The translations under genes were made by a program, and so were the position numbers. A DNA stretch of 64,000 nt from JALORV01 sp963707445. GTDB taxonomy: Bacteria > Pseudomonadota > Gammaproteobacteria > Burkholderiales > Burkholderiaceae_F. Below the pieces are notes generated by a model, which saw only the letters and a program-made list of their open reading frames with translations, ran no database searches and was not told the origin of the DNA. The DNA is taken from NCBI GenBank assembly GCA_963707445.1, contig CAVPPW010000018.1:62001-126000 (forward strand). The letters are read 5' to 3'. Below are positions 8,751 through 18,665 of the stretch, in pieces (within the stretch, counting starts at the first letter, position 1; each line of letters starts with the position of its first letter).

Positions 8751-10121
8751 ATGCACCACATCTGGCACGACTGCTCGCGTCTGCTCGAGACAGAGTTAAC
8801 ACCACAACAGTATTCCGCCTGGATCAAGCCACTGAAGGCGCTGGACTTCGACGAGTCCACCGCGACGCTGACGATCGGCGCACCCAACCGGCTCAAGCTT
8901 GACGCGATCCGGGCGCAGTTCTCCGATCAGATCGCGCAGGCCGCATCGCGCATCGTGCAGCGCCCGGTTGCCGTCGTATTCGCGGTCGAAAACGGCGCGG
9001 CGATCGCGTCGCTGCGGTTTCCGGCCGCGGTCCCGCCGATGGAGATGCCGACGCTGGCCGGCAATGCCGAGACCGCCCCGCCCAGCCCAGAGCATTTCGA
9101 GCGCGCTCGACTCAATTCGAACCTGAGCTTCGATACCTTCGTGACCGGCAAGGCAAACCAGCTGGCGCGCGCGGCGGCGATGCAGGTTGCCGAAAACCCG
9201 GGCGGCTCTTACAACCCGCTGTTCCTCTACGGAGGCGTTGGTCTCGGCAAGACCCACCTGATCCACGCGGTCGGCAACAACATCCTGGCGCGCCGGCCCG
9301 ATGCCAAGGTGCGCTACATCCATGCCGAGCAGTACGTCAGTGATGTCGTCCGCGCCTACCAGCGCAAGGCCTTCGACGAATTCAAGCGCTACTACCACTC
9401 GCTCGACCTGCTGCTGATCGACGACATCCAGTTTTTCGCCGGCAAGGCGCGCACGCAGGAGGAGTTCTTCTACGCCTTCGAGGCGCTCGTCGTCGGCCGC
9501 AAACAGATCATCATCACCTGCGACACGTATCCGAAGGAACTGAAGGACATGGAGGACCGCCTCGTGTCCCGCTTCGCTTCGGGACTCACGGTCGCGATTG
9601 AGCCGCCCGAGCTCGAGATGCGGGTGGCGATCCTGCTTAAAAAGGCCGAGAGCGAAGGTGTCGACATGAAGGAGGACGTCGCCTTCTTCATTGCCAAGAA
9701 CCTGCGCAGCAATGTGCGCGAACTCGAAGGCGCGCTGCGCAAGGTGATCGCATTCTCGTCGTTTCACGGCCGCGTCGTCACCGTCGAGGTCGCGCGCGAG
9801 GCGCTCAAGGACCTGCTGTCTGCATCCACCGGTCAGGTCACGGTCGAGCTGATCCAGAAGACGGTCGCCGACTACTACAAGATCAAGGTCGCCGACATGT
9901 ACAGCAAGCGGCGGCCGAACAACATCGCGTTGCCGCGCCAGGTCGCGATGTACCTGGCGAAGGAGCTGACGCAGAAGAGCCTGCCGGAGATCGGCGAACT
10001 GTTCGGCGGCCGCGACCACACCACGGTACTGCACGCGGTGCGTAAGATCAGCGGTGAACGCGTGAAGCCCGGAGAACTGAACCACGCCCTGCACGTCCTC
10101 GAACAGACGCTGAAGGGCTGA
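8751..10121 (+). CDS. dnaA: Chromosomal replication initiator protein DnaA
   Basis: AAA+ initiator that binds DnaA boxes and opens oriC. The start chosen is ATG 8751, giving MHHIWHDCSRLLETELTPQQ. This fits domain I, while the longer open frame upstream lies in the origin region. Domain I is residues 1-80, a short linker follows, and the AAA+ core runs from about residue 125 (LNSNLSFDTFVTGKANQLAR). Walker A is YGGVGLGKTHL and Walker B is LLLIDDIQFF; sensor and arginine-finger regions include DRLVSRFASGL. C-terminal domain IV has the DNA-binding signature LFGGRDHTTVLHAVRKI. 456 residues, intact. Confidence 0.98.
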   Translation: MHHIWHDCSRLLETELTPQQYSAWIKPLKALDFDESTATLTIGAPNRLKLDAIRAQFSDQIAQAASRIVQRPVAVVFAVENGAAIASLRFPAAVPPMEMPTLAGNAETAPPSPEHFERARLNSNLSFDTFVTGKANQLARAAAMQVAENPGGSYNPLFLYGGVGLGKTHLIHAVGNNILARRPDAKVRYIHAEQYVSDVVRAYQRKAFDEFKRYYHSLDLLLIDDIQFFAGKARTQEEFFYAFEALVVGRKQIIITCDTYPKELKDMEDRLVSRFASGLTVAIEPPELEMRVAILLKKAESEGVDMKEDVAFFIAKNLRSNVRELEGALRKVIAFSSFHGRVVTVEVAREALKDLLSASTGQVTVELIQKTVADYYKIKVADMYSKRRPNNIALPRQVAMYLAKELTQKSLPEIGELFGGRDHTTVLHAVRKISGERVKPGELNHALHVLEQTLKG

Positions 10122-10150
10122 AATACGGTGTGGGCAGCGACGGGATATCG

Positions 10151-10229
10151 TGTGGATAGCTGTGGACAGTTGAGCGCCCGTCGCGACGGGCCCTCCGTGT
10201 TGTCCCAGCGCTGCACATTGTGTCCACAG
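10151..10229. promoter_or_regulatory. Group of imperfect DnaA-box-like sites after dnaA
   Basis: In the 250-base dnaA-dnaN gap there are TGTGGATAG (10151-10159), TGTGGACAG (10161-10169) and TGTCCACAG (10221-10229, opposite orientation). Each is one or two bases from consensus. Together with the AT-rich repeat at 10321 they look like a second DnaA-binding cluster, either part of a bipartite origin or an operator for dnaN. The assignment rests on motif matching only. Confidence 0.55.
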
Positions 10230-10320
10230 TGCTGCCAACAGCCTGCTCACAACGATTTGCGGGGCACAAGTGCCTGATTCATCGGCCGCGATTCGAGTTG
10301 TCCCCAGCGGATGGCGTGCT

Positions 10321-10354
10321 TATCTATTAATCATCTATCTACTAATCATCTATC
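10321..10354 (+). repeat. AT-rich 15-bp tandem repeat before dnaN
   Basis: TATCTAYTAATCATC occurs twice in tandem, followed by the first four bases of a third copy; the two full copies differ at one base (T or C). It is about three-quarters A+T in otherwise very GC-rich DNA and ends 18 bases before the dnaN start. AT-rich short tandem repeats next to DnaA boxes are characteristic of DNA-unwinding elements. It could also serve as an easily melted promoter region for dnaN. Confidence 0.7.
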
Positions 10355-10372
10355 AAGAAGAAAGAATTTGAA

Positions 10373-11473
10373 ATGCAACTCGTCAAAGCCAATCGCGATG
10401 CGTTGCTCAAGCCGTTGCAGGTGGTGAGCGGGATCGTCGAGCGCCGTCAGACGCTGCCGATCCTTGCCAACATCCTCGTGCGCAAGGATGGCGAGCGGGT
10501 GTCGTTCACGGCGACCGACCTCGAACTGCAGATCCAGACGTCTGCGTCGATTGGTGCGGGCAACGACGTCGCGGCGACGACCGTGGCGGCACGCAAGCTC
10601 GTCGATATCCTGCGCGCGCTCCCTGAGGCGGACGTGCAATTGGCTCTGGCGAACAAGAAGCTCTCGGTGGCCAGCGGCAAGAGCCGATTCAATCTGCAGA
10701 CGCTGTCGGCAGATGAGTTTCCAACCGTCGCGCAGGCCGAATTCACGGCCGACTTCACGCTGCCGGCCGCGACGTTGAAATACCTGCTGTCGATGGTTCA
10801 CTTCGCGATGGCGCAGCAGGACATACGCTACTACCTCAACGGCATGCTTCTGGTCGTCGACGGCACGACGGTGCGCGCCGTCGCCACCGACGGGCATCGG
10901 CTGGCGTTGTGCGAGGTGCAGAAGGACGGCGCGAGCGCGAAGATCGAGGCCATCATTCCGCGCAAGACGATCCTCGAACTGGCGCGGCTGCTGCCTGACA
11001 GCGACGACTCGGTGCGCGTGCAGATGGCGGCGACGCAGGTGAAGTTCACCTTCGGCGAGATCGAGCTCATCTCCAAGCTGGTCGAAGGCAAGTTTCCGGA
11101 TTACCAGCGCGTCGTTCCCGCGGCGAACTCGAAAGTCTTCGCGATCGGCCGCGAGGACCTGATGCACGCGCTGCAGCGGGCCGCCATTCTGACGACGGAC
11201 AAGTTCAAGGGCGTCCGGCTGGTGCTGGCGTCTGGCGCCCTGAAAATCAACTCGACCAACGCCGATCAGGAAGATGCCCAGGAAGAGTTGGAGATCGAGT
11301 ATTCCGGCGAGGGACTTGATATCGGGTTCAACGTGAACTATCTACTCGATGTGCTGCTCAATATTAAGGGCGAGCAGCTGAAGTTCGCGCTCGGCGACGC
11401 GCTGGGAAGCGCTCTGATGACGCTGCCGGACTCGGACAAGTTCAAGTACGTCGTGATGCCGATGCGGATCTGA
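10373..11473 (+). CDS. dnaN: DNA polymerase III sliding clamp, beta subunit
   Basis: Ring-shaped processivity clamp. 366 residues, intact, from ATG 10373 with a purine-rich AAGAAGAAAG ribosome-binding stretch. It starts MQLVKANRDALLKPLQVVSG and shows the typical RRQTLPILANILV and PDYQRVVP blocks. The C-terminal end is KYVVMPMRI, the family's usual close (VMPMR-hydrophobic), with the hydrophobic-cleft region before it. Normal length. It follows dnaA with the origin-like repeats between. Confidence 0.97.
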   Translation: MQLVKANRDALLKPLQVVSGIVERRQTLPILANILVRKDGERVSFTATDLELQIQTSASIGAGNDVAATTVAARKLVDILRALPEADVQLALANKKLSVASGKSRFNLQTLSADEFPTVAQAEFTADFTLPAATLKYLLSMVHFAMAQQDIRYYLNGMLLVVDGTTVRAVATDGHRLALCEVQKDGASAKIEAIIPRKTILELARLLPDSDDSVRVQMAATQVKFTFGEIELISKLVEGKFPDYQRVVPAANSKVFAIGREDLMHALQRAAILTTDKFKGVRLVLASGALKINSTNADQEDAQEELEIEYSGEGLDIGFNVNYLLDVLLNIKGEQLKFALGDALGSALMTLPDSDKFKYVVMPMRI

Positions 11474-11595
11474 TTCGCTGAAGGCGTGCCGTCGGACGAG
11501 GTCTTCAGCACTCAGCAATACGGCCTTGAGCAGTCCCGGTGCGATCCGATGCACACCTTCATTGCAACTGCAAGTCAATAGCGAGAGTCTCACTG

Positions 11596-14155
11596 ATGTC
11601 AGCAGTCCCAAATCAGCCCCCGATGAACCAGCCGGATCACAGCGGCGGCGACGCCGGAGCCGACTACGGCGCCAGCAGCATCCAGATCCTCGAGGGACTG
11701 GAGGCCGTGCGCAAGCGACCGGGGATGTACATCGGTGACACCCAGGACGGAACGGGCTTGCACCACATGGTGTTCGAAGTTGTCGACAACTCGGTCGACG
11801 AGGCGCTGGCGGCTTACTGCGACGACATCATCGTCACGATCCATACCGACAATTCGATCTCGGTTGTCGACAACGGCCGCGGCATCCCGACCGGCATCAA
11901 GTTCGACGACAAGCACGAACCCAAGCGATCGGCCGCAGAGATCGCTTTGACCGAGCTTCATGCCGGCGGCAAGTTCAACCAGAACAGCTACAAGGTCTCT
12001 GGTGGCCTGCATGGCGTCGGTGTGTCGTGTGTCAACGCGCTGTCGAAGTGGCTGCGGCTGACGATCCGGCGCGATGGCAAGGTGCATGCACTCGAGTTCC
12101 ACGGGGGCGTCGTGCAGGACCCCGTGGTGGAGACAGTTTCGACGCCCGAAGGACCGATCGAGGTCTCTCCGATGAAGACCACCGGCGCCACCGACAAGCG
12201 CGGCACCGAGGTCCACTTCCTGCCGGACGACGCCATTTTCGGCATTGTCGATTTCCACTACGAGGTGCTGAGCAAGCGGCTGCGTGAGCTCTCCTTCCTT
12301 AACAACGGCGTGCGCATCCGCCTGGTCGACCAGCGCACCGGCAAGGAAGAGGACTTCGCGTTTTCGGGTGGCGTGAAGGGCTTTGTCCAGTACATCAACA
12401 AGACCAAGAACGTGCTGCATCCGAACGCGTTCCACGCAGTGGGTGAGGCCGGCGGCCAGGCGAGCAGCAGCAGCGCCGCGGTGCCGATCGGCGTCGAGGT
12501 CGCGATGCAGTGGAACGACGGCTACAGCGAAAGCCTGCTCGCGTTCACCAACAATATCCCGCAGAAGGACGGCGGCACGCATATCACCGGGCTGCGCGCC
12601 GCGATGACGCGCGTGCTCAACAATTACATCAAGGCCAACGAACTCGACAAGAAGGCGAAGGTGGAAACAACCGGCGACGACATGCGCGAGGGACTGGCAT
12701 GCGTGCTGTCGGTAAAGGTGCCCGAGCCCAAGTTCAGTTCGCAGACCAAGGACAAGCTGGTGTCGTCCGAGGTGCGGCCCGCAGTCGAGGAGGTCGTCGG
12801 CAGGGCGCTTGAGGCGTTCCTGCTCGAGCGGCCGGCCGATGCGAAGATCATCTGCGGCAAGATCGTCGAGGCCGCGCGAGCACGAGAAGCCGCGCGCAAG
12901 GCTCGGGAGATGACGCGTCGCAAGGGCCTGCTCGACGGCGTCGGCCTACCGGGCAAGCTCGCCGACTGCCAGGAAAAGGACCCGGCGCTCGCCGAGCTCT
13001 ACATCGTCGAAGGGGACTCGGCCGGCGGCTCGGCGAAGCAGGGACGTGATCGCAAGTTCCAGGCGGTGCTGCCCTTGCGCGGCAAGGTGCTCAACGTCGA
13101 GAAGGCGCGGTTCGACAAGCTGATCAGCTCGGAGCAGATCGCCACGCTGATCACCGCTCTCGGCACGGGCATCGGCACCGGACCTGAGAACGAAGGCTTC
13201 AACCTCGACAAGTTGCGCTATCACCGCATCATCATCATGACCGACGCGGACGTCGACGGCGCGCACATCCGAACGCTGCTGCTGACGCTCTTCTACCGGC
13301 AGATGCCGCAGCTGGTCGAGCGCGGTCACATCTTCATCGCGCAGCCGCCGCTGTACAAGGTGAAGCACGGCAAGGACGAGCGCTACATCAAGGACGATGC
13401 CGAACTCGCCCAGTACATGGTCACGCTGGCACTGAAGGACGCGCAGCTCGTCCCAGGCGAACAGGCGCTGCCGATCGAGGGCTCGGCACTCGAGGAACTG
13501 GCGCGCCAGTATCTGGTCGCCAACGCGGTCGTCGAGCGCCTCGCACGCGTGATCGACCGCCCGACGCTCCAAGTGCTGATGGCCGGCATCGAACTCAACC
13601 TTGACGACGCCGTTGCGGCCGAGGCGTCGGCGCGGCGGCTCACCGCAGCACTCGGCAACTCGACGCTCCATGTTTACGCGCAGCACGACGACAAGACCGA
13701 CAAGCACCGGCTGCGGATCGAGCGCCATCACCACGGCAACATCCGCGCCACTCTCATCGATGCCGACTTTGTGCACGGTGCCGACTACGCCGCGCTCGCA
13801 GGCGCGGCCAAGACCTTCAAGGGCCTGGTCGGACCCGGCGCGCGCGTGCGGCGCGGCGTCGGCGACAAGCAGAAGGACGCGGCAGTGGGAGACTTCCGCG
13901 AGGCCGATCGACTGGCTGATGCAGGAAGCCGAGTCTTCAGTCAGCCGCCAGCGCTACAAAGGCCTCGGCGAAATGAACCCCGAGCAGTTGTGGGAAACCA
14001 CAATGGATCCGGCGGTGCGCCGCATGCTGAAGGTACAGATCGAAGACGCGATCGGCGCCGACCAGATCTTCACGACGCTGATGGGCGATGAGGTCGAGCC
14101 GCGCCGCGCGTTCATCGAGACCAACGCGCTGTACGCCGGCAACATCGACGTCTAG
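11596..14155 (+). CDS. gyrB: DNA gyrase subunit B
   Basis: ATPase subunit of gyrase, introducing negative supercoils. The start at ATG 11596 gives MSAVPNQPPMNQPD, then the GHKL domain (LEGLEAVRKRPGMYIGDTQD, VVDNGRGIPTGI, GGLHGVGVSCVNALS). The transducer domain follows, then TOPRIM (LYIVEGDSAGGSAKQGRDRK, MTDADVDGAHIRTLLL). The end is RRAFIETNALYAGNIDV. A single extra G near 13905 shifts the frame before IDWLMQEAESSVSRQRYKGL. Total about 852 residues, the longer proteobacterial type with an insertion in the C-terminal half. This is an essential gene, so the shift must be a sequence error. Confidence 0.96.
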
Positions 14156-14236
14156 GTTTGTAGGTTCTCAAAATAGATGCAAACTTTCTCAACAGTTGCG
14201 AATTTCGGCCACTGAGAAAGCAGAAGCAGGATGCGG

Positions 14237-14275
14237 AGGGGCTAGGCGTTGCGCGCGCCTAGCCCCTTATTCTTT
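14237..14275 (+). terminator. Rho-independent terminator after gyrB
   Basis: A perfect 12-bp inverted repeat, AGGGGCTAGGCG (14237-14248) and CGCCTAGCCCCT (14256-14267), with a 7-base loop, followed by TTATTCTTT. It lies 81 bases after the gyrB stop. The rest of the 14156-14500 interval shows no gene. Confidence 0.9.
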
Positions 14276-14500
14276 GGGTAGGCCTGAGTTCGGCCAGGAG
14301 CAGTCCTCATCGGTGATTGATCAATTGGACAAATAGCGGACGGGCACACTGGCCACGGGGAAGCCAAGGCCGGCCGTGGGTCACGACAAGAGCCGTGTCC
14401 AATCCGGCGCCTGCATTGGGTGCGCCGGCGCGCTTTACTCTTTGTGCCTAAACTGAACTGGCTTTTTCAGCGCCTTCAAACCGTCCCGGGAGGATCGGAC

Positions 14501-15196
14501 ATGGCCAGAACTCCATTCATCGGGGTACTCGTACTGTTCCTGGTCGCCTTTCAAATCGTGCCAATCGGCCACCTGCGGGCTCAGGTGCCCGGCACCGCCG
14601 GACACGAGCACTTGACCGAAGTGGCCTGCGTGGACGTGCCGCCGGGCGAGAAGCGACCGGAGTTTGGCTGCTTCAACATCGGCACGGTAACCGGACTTCA
14701 TTTCAGTCAAGCATCCGTCTACTGGCATTTGCGCGCGTTTCCAAGCAGGAAGGCTGCGGAGGCGGCCAAGAGTGCGACCGGAATTGTGGTGGAGGAAGAC
14801 GGGCGAGTGTGGCTCTCCGAATTCGGGCCCCGAAACACTGCTCCGCGGGGAGGTGAAGCTATCGCCGTCGTCGGACCACTGCAGCTTCCCGCAGCAAAGA
14901 GCTACGCTGCGGTTCTCTCTTACGCTGTCATGCGGCCCGGCGACAATTCGAGGGTGCATACACACCCGGGCCCCGAAGGCTGGTACGTGCTGGCGGGAGA
15001 GCAGTGTCTGGAGACTCCGGCTGGCGCCAACAGGGCTCGGGCCGGAGGAACCATGACGGTGCGATCGAATATTCCAATGGAACTGAACGTCACTGGTACG
15101 ACGCTCCGGCGTGCGTTCGCCCTGGTCATCCATGATTCGGCTCAGGAGAGGGGCATACCCTCTGACTGGAAACCGTCCGGAGCCTGTAGTCAGTAA
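14501..15196 (+). CDS. Secreted protein with a cupin-like C-terminal domain
   Basis: 231 residues from ATG 14501, chosen because GGGAGGATC precedes it. The N-terminus MARTPFIGVLVLFLVAFQIV and a following small-residue stretch form a signal peptide. The C-terminal part (from about residue 145) contains VMRPGDNSRVHTHPGPEGWY and VLAGEQCLETP. This HxH...E-type arrangement with GWYVLAGE is typical of small cupin beta-barrels that bind a metal through His residues. The middle part has KSATGIVVEEDGRVWLSEF. Enzymatic function is unknown; single-domain exported cupins are often unassigned. It stands alone after the gyrB terminator. Intact. Confidence 0.7.
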   Translation: MARTPFIGVLVLFLVAFQIVPIGHLRAQVPGTAGHEHLTEVACVDVPPGEKRPEFGCFNIGTVTGLHFSQASVYWHLRAFPSRKAAEAAKSATGIVVEEDGRVWLSEFGPRNTAPRGGEAIAVVGPLQLPAAKSYAAVLSYAVMRPGDNSRVHTHPGPEGWYVLAGEQCLETPAGANRARAGGTMTVRSNIPMELNVTGTTLRRAFALVIHDSAQERGIPSDWKPSGACSQ

Positions 15197-15299
15197 CGAC
15201 CGCTCGCGATCGGCTCAGGAACCTCTAACCCCGCGCTGGAGCCATCGGCGCCGCTGCGATTCTGACGCGCCGCGGCTCAGCGCGAGTACGTTAGGGCTC

Positions 15300-15380
15300 A
15301 TGAGGCCATTATTTGGTTTCGTCGTCGCACCGCCAGCAGGTGTGTTGCTTCCGGTATTGCTTGTGGTTATTGGCTCGTAG
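15300..15380 (+). other. Possible small or broken membrane ORF in the 15197-15440 gap
   Basis: ATG 15300 opens a 26-residue frame (MRPLFGFVVAPPAGVLLPVL then LVVIGS) ended by TAG 15378. The same frame continues open after that stop with another hydrophobic stretch (LILLLISGLARLW). It resembles the beginning of a small membrane protein with one interrupting stop. There is no clear ribosome-binding site. Low confidence; nothing else is visible in this gap. Confidence 0.2.
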
Positions 15381-15440
15381 CAGCCGGAAGCGTACGAAGC
15401 TGGCGAGTTGATCCTTCTGCTGATCTCCGGGTTAGCGCGC

Positions 15441-16169
15441 TTATGGCGTGACGGGCGATGCTTCTACGTACGCCGCAAACTGGCGCTCGAGCGCCTTGGC
15501 CGCACCGCTGCGCCAGCTCTCGGCCATGGACGCTGACATGGGATCGGGGAAGATCTCCTCCTCCCCCTTCTCCACTCCGTCGAAGATGGCTCGCGCGACG
15601 GACTCCGGAGAGGCCTTCGGTATGTCGAGGCCTCGGGTCATATCGGTGTCCACGGGGCCGGGCAGGACGGCATGAACGCTCACGCCCCGTCCGGCCAAAA
15701 GAGCGCGCAGCGATTGCGACAGGGAGAACGCGGCCGCCTTGGAGATCGAGTAGGTCGGATCGAACGGCAAGGCGGCAACGGCCGCGAGCGACAGAACGTT
15801 GACGATGGCTCCCCGAGAACGAGTCAGCAACGGCAGGAAAGCCTGGGTCACGCCGTACGTGCCGAAGAGGTTGACGGCGAGGTGCTGTTCGAGCGCGGCA
15901 CGATCGCTGAGGTCATCGTAAAGATCGCACGCCGGCGTTGTTGATGAGGATGTCGAGAGACTTCGACTCTCTCGACGGCTCGCTCTGAATCTGCGCCGCG
16001 TCGGTCACGTCCAGGGTCAGGGGCGTGACGCGCTCATCGGGGTGGGCAGGGGCTGGCGCGTACCGGCGTACACCCGCTTCGCGCCCCGCCGGAAGGCTTC
16101 CTCGACCAGCGCCCGCCCGATGCCGCGATTGGCCCCGGTCACCAGGACCGCCTTGCTCGTGATGTTCAT
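15441..16169 (-). CDS. Short-chain dehydrogenase/reductase
   Basis: NAD(P)-dependent oxidoreductase of the SDR family. The start ATG at 16167-16169 gives MNITSKAVLVTGANRGIGRA with the TGxxxGIG nucleotide-binding motif. Later blocks are LDILINNAGV (NNAG motif), LAVNLFGTYGVTQAFLPLLT, and the catalytic pair YSISKAAAFSLSQSLRALL (YxxxK) with the upstream Ser in LSLAAVAALPFD. PGPVDTDMT follows. Two single-base shifts, near 16043 and 15935, split the N-terminal third. Across them it is about 242 residues, normal for classical SDRs. Substrate cannot be deduced. Confidence 0.85.
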
Positions 16170-16377
16170 GCGACTTCCTTTAGTTAACCGCAGCGCTCGA
16201 ACGAGACGTTGTTTCAGTGCTTACATGGTGGCGAAGCCATCGATCTTGTCGATGCGCGCTTCGGCGATTTGGTAGAGCTACGTGCCGTCGCAACGGCACC
16301 GTGAGAGCAATCTACCCAAGCGGCAGCGCAGCGGGGAGTAACAAGTTCGTCGTGAATCGGGTAGCGGCGGCGACAGC

Positions 16378-16531
16378 ATGTCAATCATCGAATCCGTCAC
16401 CTTTCAGCGCGCGGACGGTACCCAAGAGGGAACGCTTCTGTTGGCCGTGAGGCAATCGACTGAATTTCTGCGGACTTGCGCCGGCTTCCAAGGACGACAG
16501 GTGGGCCGATGTGGTCGAATTCTTGGCCTGA
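16378..16531 (+). pseudogene. Fragment of a dimeric alpha-beta barrel (ABM-like) protein
   Basis: ATG 16378 opens MSIIESVTFQRADGTQEGTL, then LLAVRQSTEFLRTCAGFQ. This matches the start of small ABM-like dimeric barrel proteins. In the next frame, KDDRWADVVEFLA follows at once, with TGA at 16529-16531; these proteins usually have a WxDxVEW element at that place. The full family length is about 95-100 residues and this is about 51, so the gene is either truncated or very short and shifted. The remainder of 16170-16570 shows no gene. Confidence 0.35.
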
Positions 16532-16570
16532 CACGGCTGATTAAATCGGCGTGCGGCTACGCTGGCTATC

Positions 16571-17632
16571 ATGACTTTCATGGAGCAGTTCAACGAAGCG
16601 GTCGCCTTTGCGCAGTCGCACGAGATTCCGTGGCCGCGCGATCCGACAGCCGACCCTGCGCATTGGGGCGTCCACCACGACGACCCGCCGCCGTTCAACC
16701 GCCTGCGCGGGCCGGTGCATCCGCGCGGCGGCGTCTCCGGCGTCATTCGTGTGCGCGGCGAGGAAGTCGCCGCCTGGGGCGAACCCGATCGCGCGGACCA
16801 GACCTTCAGCGTCGCGAAGACCTACCTCGCGCTGCTCGCGGGCATCGCGCATTCGCGCGGACTGCTCGAACCGGGCGAGCGCGTGAGCGACCGGCTGCCG
16901 GGCATCGGCTTCGATTCGGCGCACAACCGCGCGATCACGTGGGAGCACCTGCTCACGCAGACCAGCGAATGGCAGGGCGAGTGCTTCGGCATGCCCGACC
17001 AGGTGGAGCACTACCGGCGCGTGTCGCACGACCCCAAGCCACCCGAGGGCAAGAAGGGCGAGCTTCGCCCGCTGCGCGAGCCGGGCAGCTACTGGGAATA
17101 CAACGACGTGCGCATCAACCAGTTCTCGCTGGCGCTGCTTCACCTCTTCAAGCGGCCGCTGCCGGAGGTGTTCCTCGAAAGCGTGTTGCAGCCGATCGGC
17201 GGCGGCCGCGATTTCCGGTGGGAGGGCTACGACGATGCCTGGGTCGAGATCGACGGCCAGCGCATGCAGTCGGTTCCCGGCGGCACGCACTGGGGCGGCG
17301 GCGTGAAGATCAGCGCGCGCGACCAGGCGCGCATCGGCCAGTTGCTGCTGGACGGCGGCGTGCACCAGGGCCGGCAGGTCGTTCCGCGCGAGTGGGTGCA
17401 GCGCATGCAGGCACCCTGCGCGGTGGCACCGTTCTACGGCTGGCTCACATGGCTCAATCGCGACGGGCGCCTGTTCGCCGATGCTTCGCGCTCGAGCTGG
17501 TTCATGTTCGGCGCGGGCGGCCACATGGTGTGGATCGATCCGGACAACGAAGCGGTGGTCGTTGCGCGCTGGCTCGACGGGGCGCATTCGGCGGGCTTCG
17601 TGCGCCGCGTGGCGCAGGCGCTCAGGAGCTAG
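16571..17632 (+). CDS. Serine hydrolase of the beta-lactamase (class C / penicillin-binding) fold
   Basis: 353 residues, intact. The active-site SxxK is in QTFSVAKTYLALLAGIAH. The second motif is WEYNDVRINQFSLALL (YxN, here YND). The third, KTG-like position is taken by AGGHMVWIDPD near the C-terminus. Further family blocks are ITWEHLLTQTSEWQG and THWGGGVKISARDQARIGQL. There is no signal peptide, so it is probably cytoplasmic. Such proteins are esterases, peptidases or amidohydrolases rather than true beta-lactamases, and I cannot choose among these. ATG 16571 or the ATG three codons later may be the start. Confidence 0.82.
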   Translation: MTFMEQFNEAVAFAQSHEIPWPRDPTADPAHWGVHHDDPPPFNRLRGPVHPRGGVSGVIRVRGEEVAAWGEPDRADQTFSVAKTYLALLAGIAHSRGLLEPGERVSDRLPGIGFDSAHNRAITWEHLLTQTSEWQGECFGMPDQVEHYRRVSHDPKPPEGKKGELRPLREPGSYWEYNDVRINQFSLALLHLFKRPLPEVFLESVLQPIGGGRDFRWEGYDDAWVEIDGQRMQSVPGGTHWGGGVKISARDQARIGQLLLDGGVHQGRQVVPREWVQRMQAPCAVAPFYGWLTWLNRDGRLFADASRSSWFMFGAGGHMVWIDPDNEAVVVARWLDGAHSAGFVRRVAQALRS

Positions 17633-17858
17633 TCGCCAATCGCTTGGTCATGTCCGCTGTTCGGCGGACTCTCAGATGCTTTCCGCGATCGCTAACTTCC
17701 GCATTGGGTTGAGAGCCAACCTTCGGGGTTCCCGAGGCTGCTCCTTTAGTGCACCATGTCAGCAGTTCTGTGCTCGGCCGCGGGCGGCGCTGGCGTTGAT
17801 TCGATGCTCGGCGCGTGACACTCTCGCCACTACAGCAGCACCGAATCAGGAGGCGTCG

Positions 17859-18665
17859 ATGCCAAGCCTCAGGATCGAGTTTCCGGGAAGCCTCGGCGTG
17901 CCCTTGGCCGCGCGACTCGATCTTCCCGACACGCCGCCGCGCGCCTTCGCGCTTTTTGCCCACTGTTTCACCTGCTCGAAGGACAGTCGCGCGCCGGCAC
18001 ATATTGGCAAGACCCTGGTCGAGCAGGGCATTGCATTGCTCAGATTCGATTTCACCGGTCTCGGAGGCAGCGAGGGTGAGTTCGAGAATACGAGTTTCAG
18101 TTCCAACGTCACGGATCTCGTGACTGCCGCCGATTGGCTGCGGCGCGAGTACGCCGCACCATCGGTCCTCATCGGCCACTCCTTCGGCGGTGCTGCAGTG
18201 TTGGCGGCGGCGGGCGGAATTCCGGAGTCGCGCGCAGTCGTGACCATGAATGCGCCGTTTTCACCGGAGCATGTAACAAACCTGTTCGGGGATGGTCGCG
18301 CGCAGATCGAGAGCGAAGGCGAAGCTACGGTCAGCATTGGTGGCCGGGCATTCAAGGTGAAGCGCGAGTTCCTGCTGGACCTGACTACGCAGCGCCAGGC
18401 GGAAAGGATTCGCGAACTTCGACGGGCTCTTCTGATCATGCACGGACCGACCGATGCGGTCGTCGGGATCGACAATGCGAGCGCCATCTTTATGGCGGCG
18501 ATGCATCCCAAGAGTTTCGTCGCACTCGAGGGTGCTGACCACTTGCTACTGCGCGCCGAGGACGCACGCTACGCGGCGCAAGTCATGGCTGCGTGGGTCG
18601 GGCGATACCTGCCTCCAGCGAACGCAGCGCTCGAGGTCCACGCCAGGACGGTGACCGAACAATGA
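17859..18665 (+). CDS. Alpha/beta hydrolase
   Basis: 268 residues from ATG 17859, with CAGGAGG eight bases upstream. The fold is evident from ALFAHCFTCSKDSRA (the HCFTC oxyanion region), LRFDFTGLGGSEGEF, and the nucleophile elbow VLIGHSFGGAAVLAA (GHSFGG). The acid region is LIMHGPTDAVVGIDNA and the His is in LEGADHLLLRAED. In many bacteria this subgroup is fused to or sits beside an OsmC peroxiredoxin; none is here. Its stop overlaps the next gene's start (ATGA), so the two are probably co-translated. Intact. Confidence 0.85.
   Translation: MPSLRIEFPGSLGVPLAARLDLPDTPPRAFALFAHCFTCSKDSRAPAHIGKTLVEQGIALLRFDFTGLGGSEGEFENTSFSSNVTDLVTAADWLRREYAAPSVLIGHSFGGAAVLAAAGGIPESRAVVTMNAPFSPEHVTNLFGDGRAQIESEGEATVSIGGRAFKVKREFLLDLTTQRQAERIRELRRALLIMHGPTDAVVGIDNASAIFMAAMHPKSFVALEGADHLLLRAEDARYAAQVMAAWVGRYLPPANAALEVHARTVTEQ

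Noticed and set aside
8796..10250. 484-codon open frame antisense to dnaA
   Set aside because: It mirrors dnaA on the other strand; its composition is that of a GC-rich shadow frame and dnaA is intact and certain.
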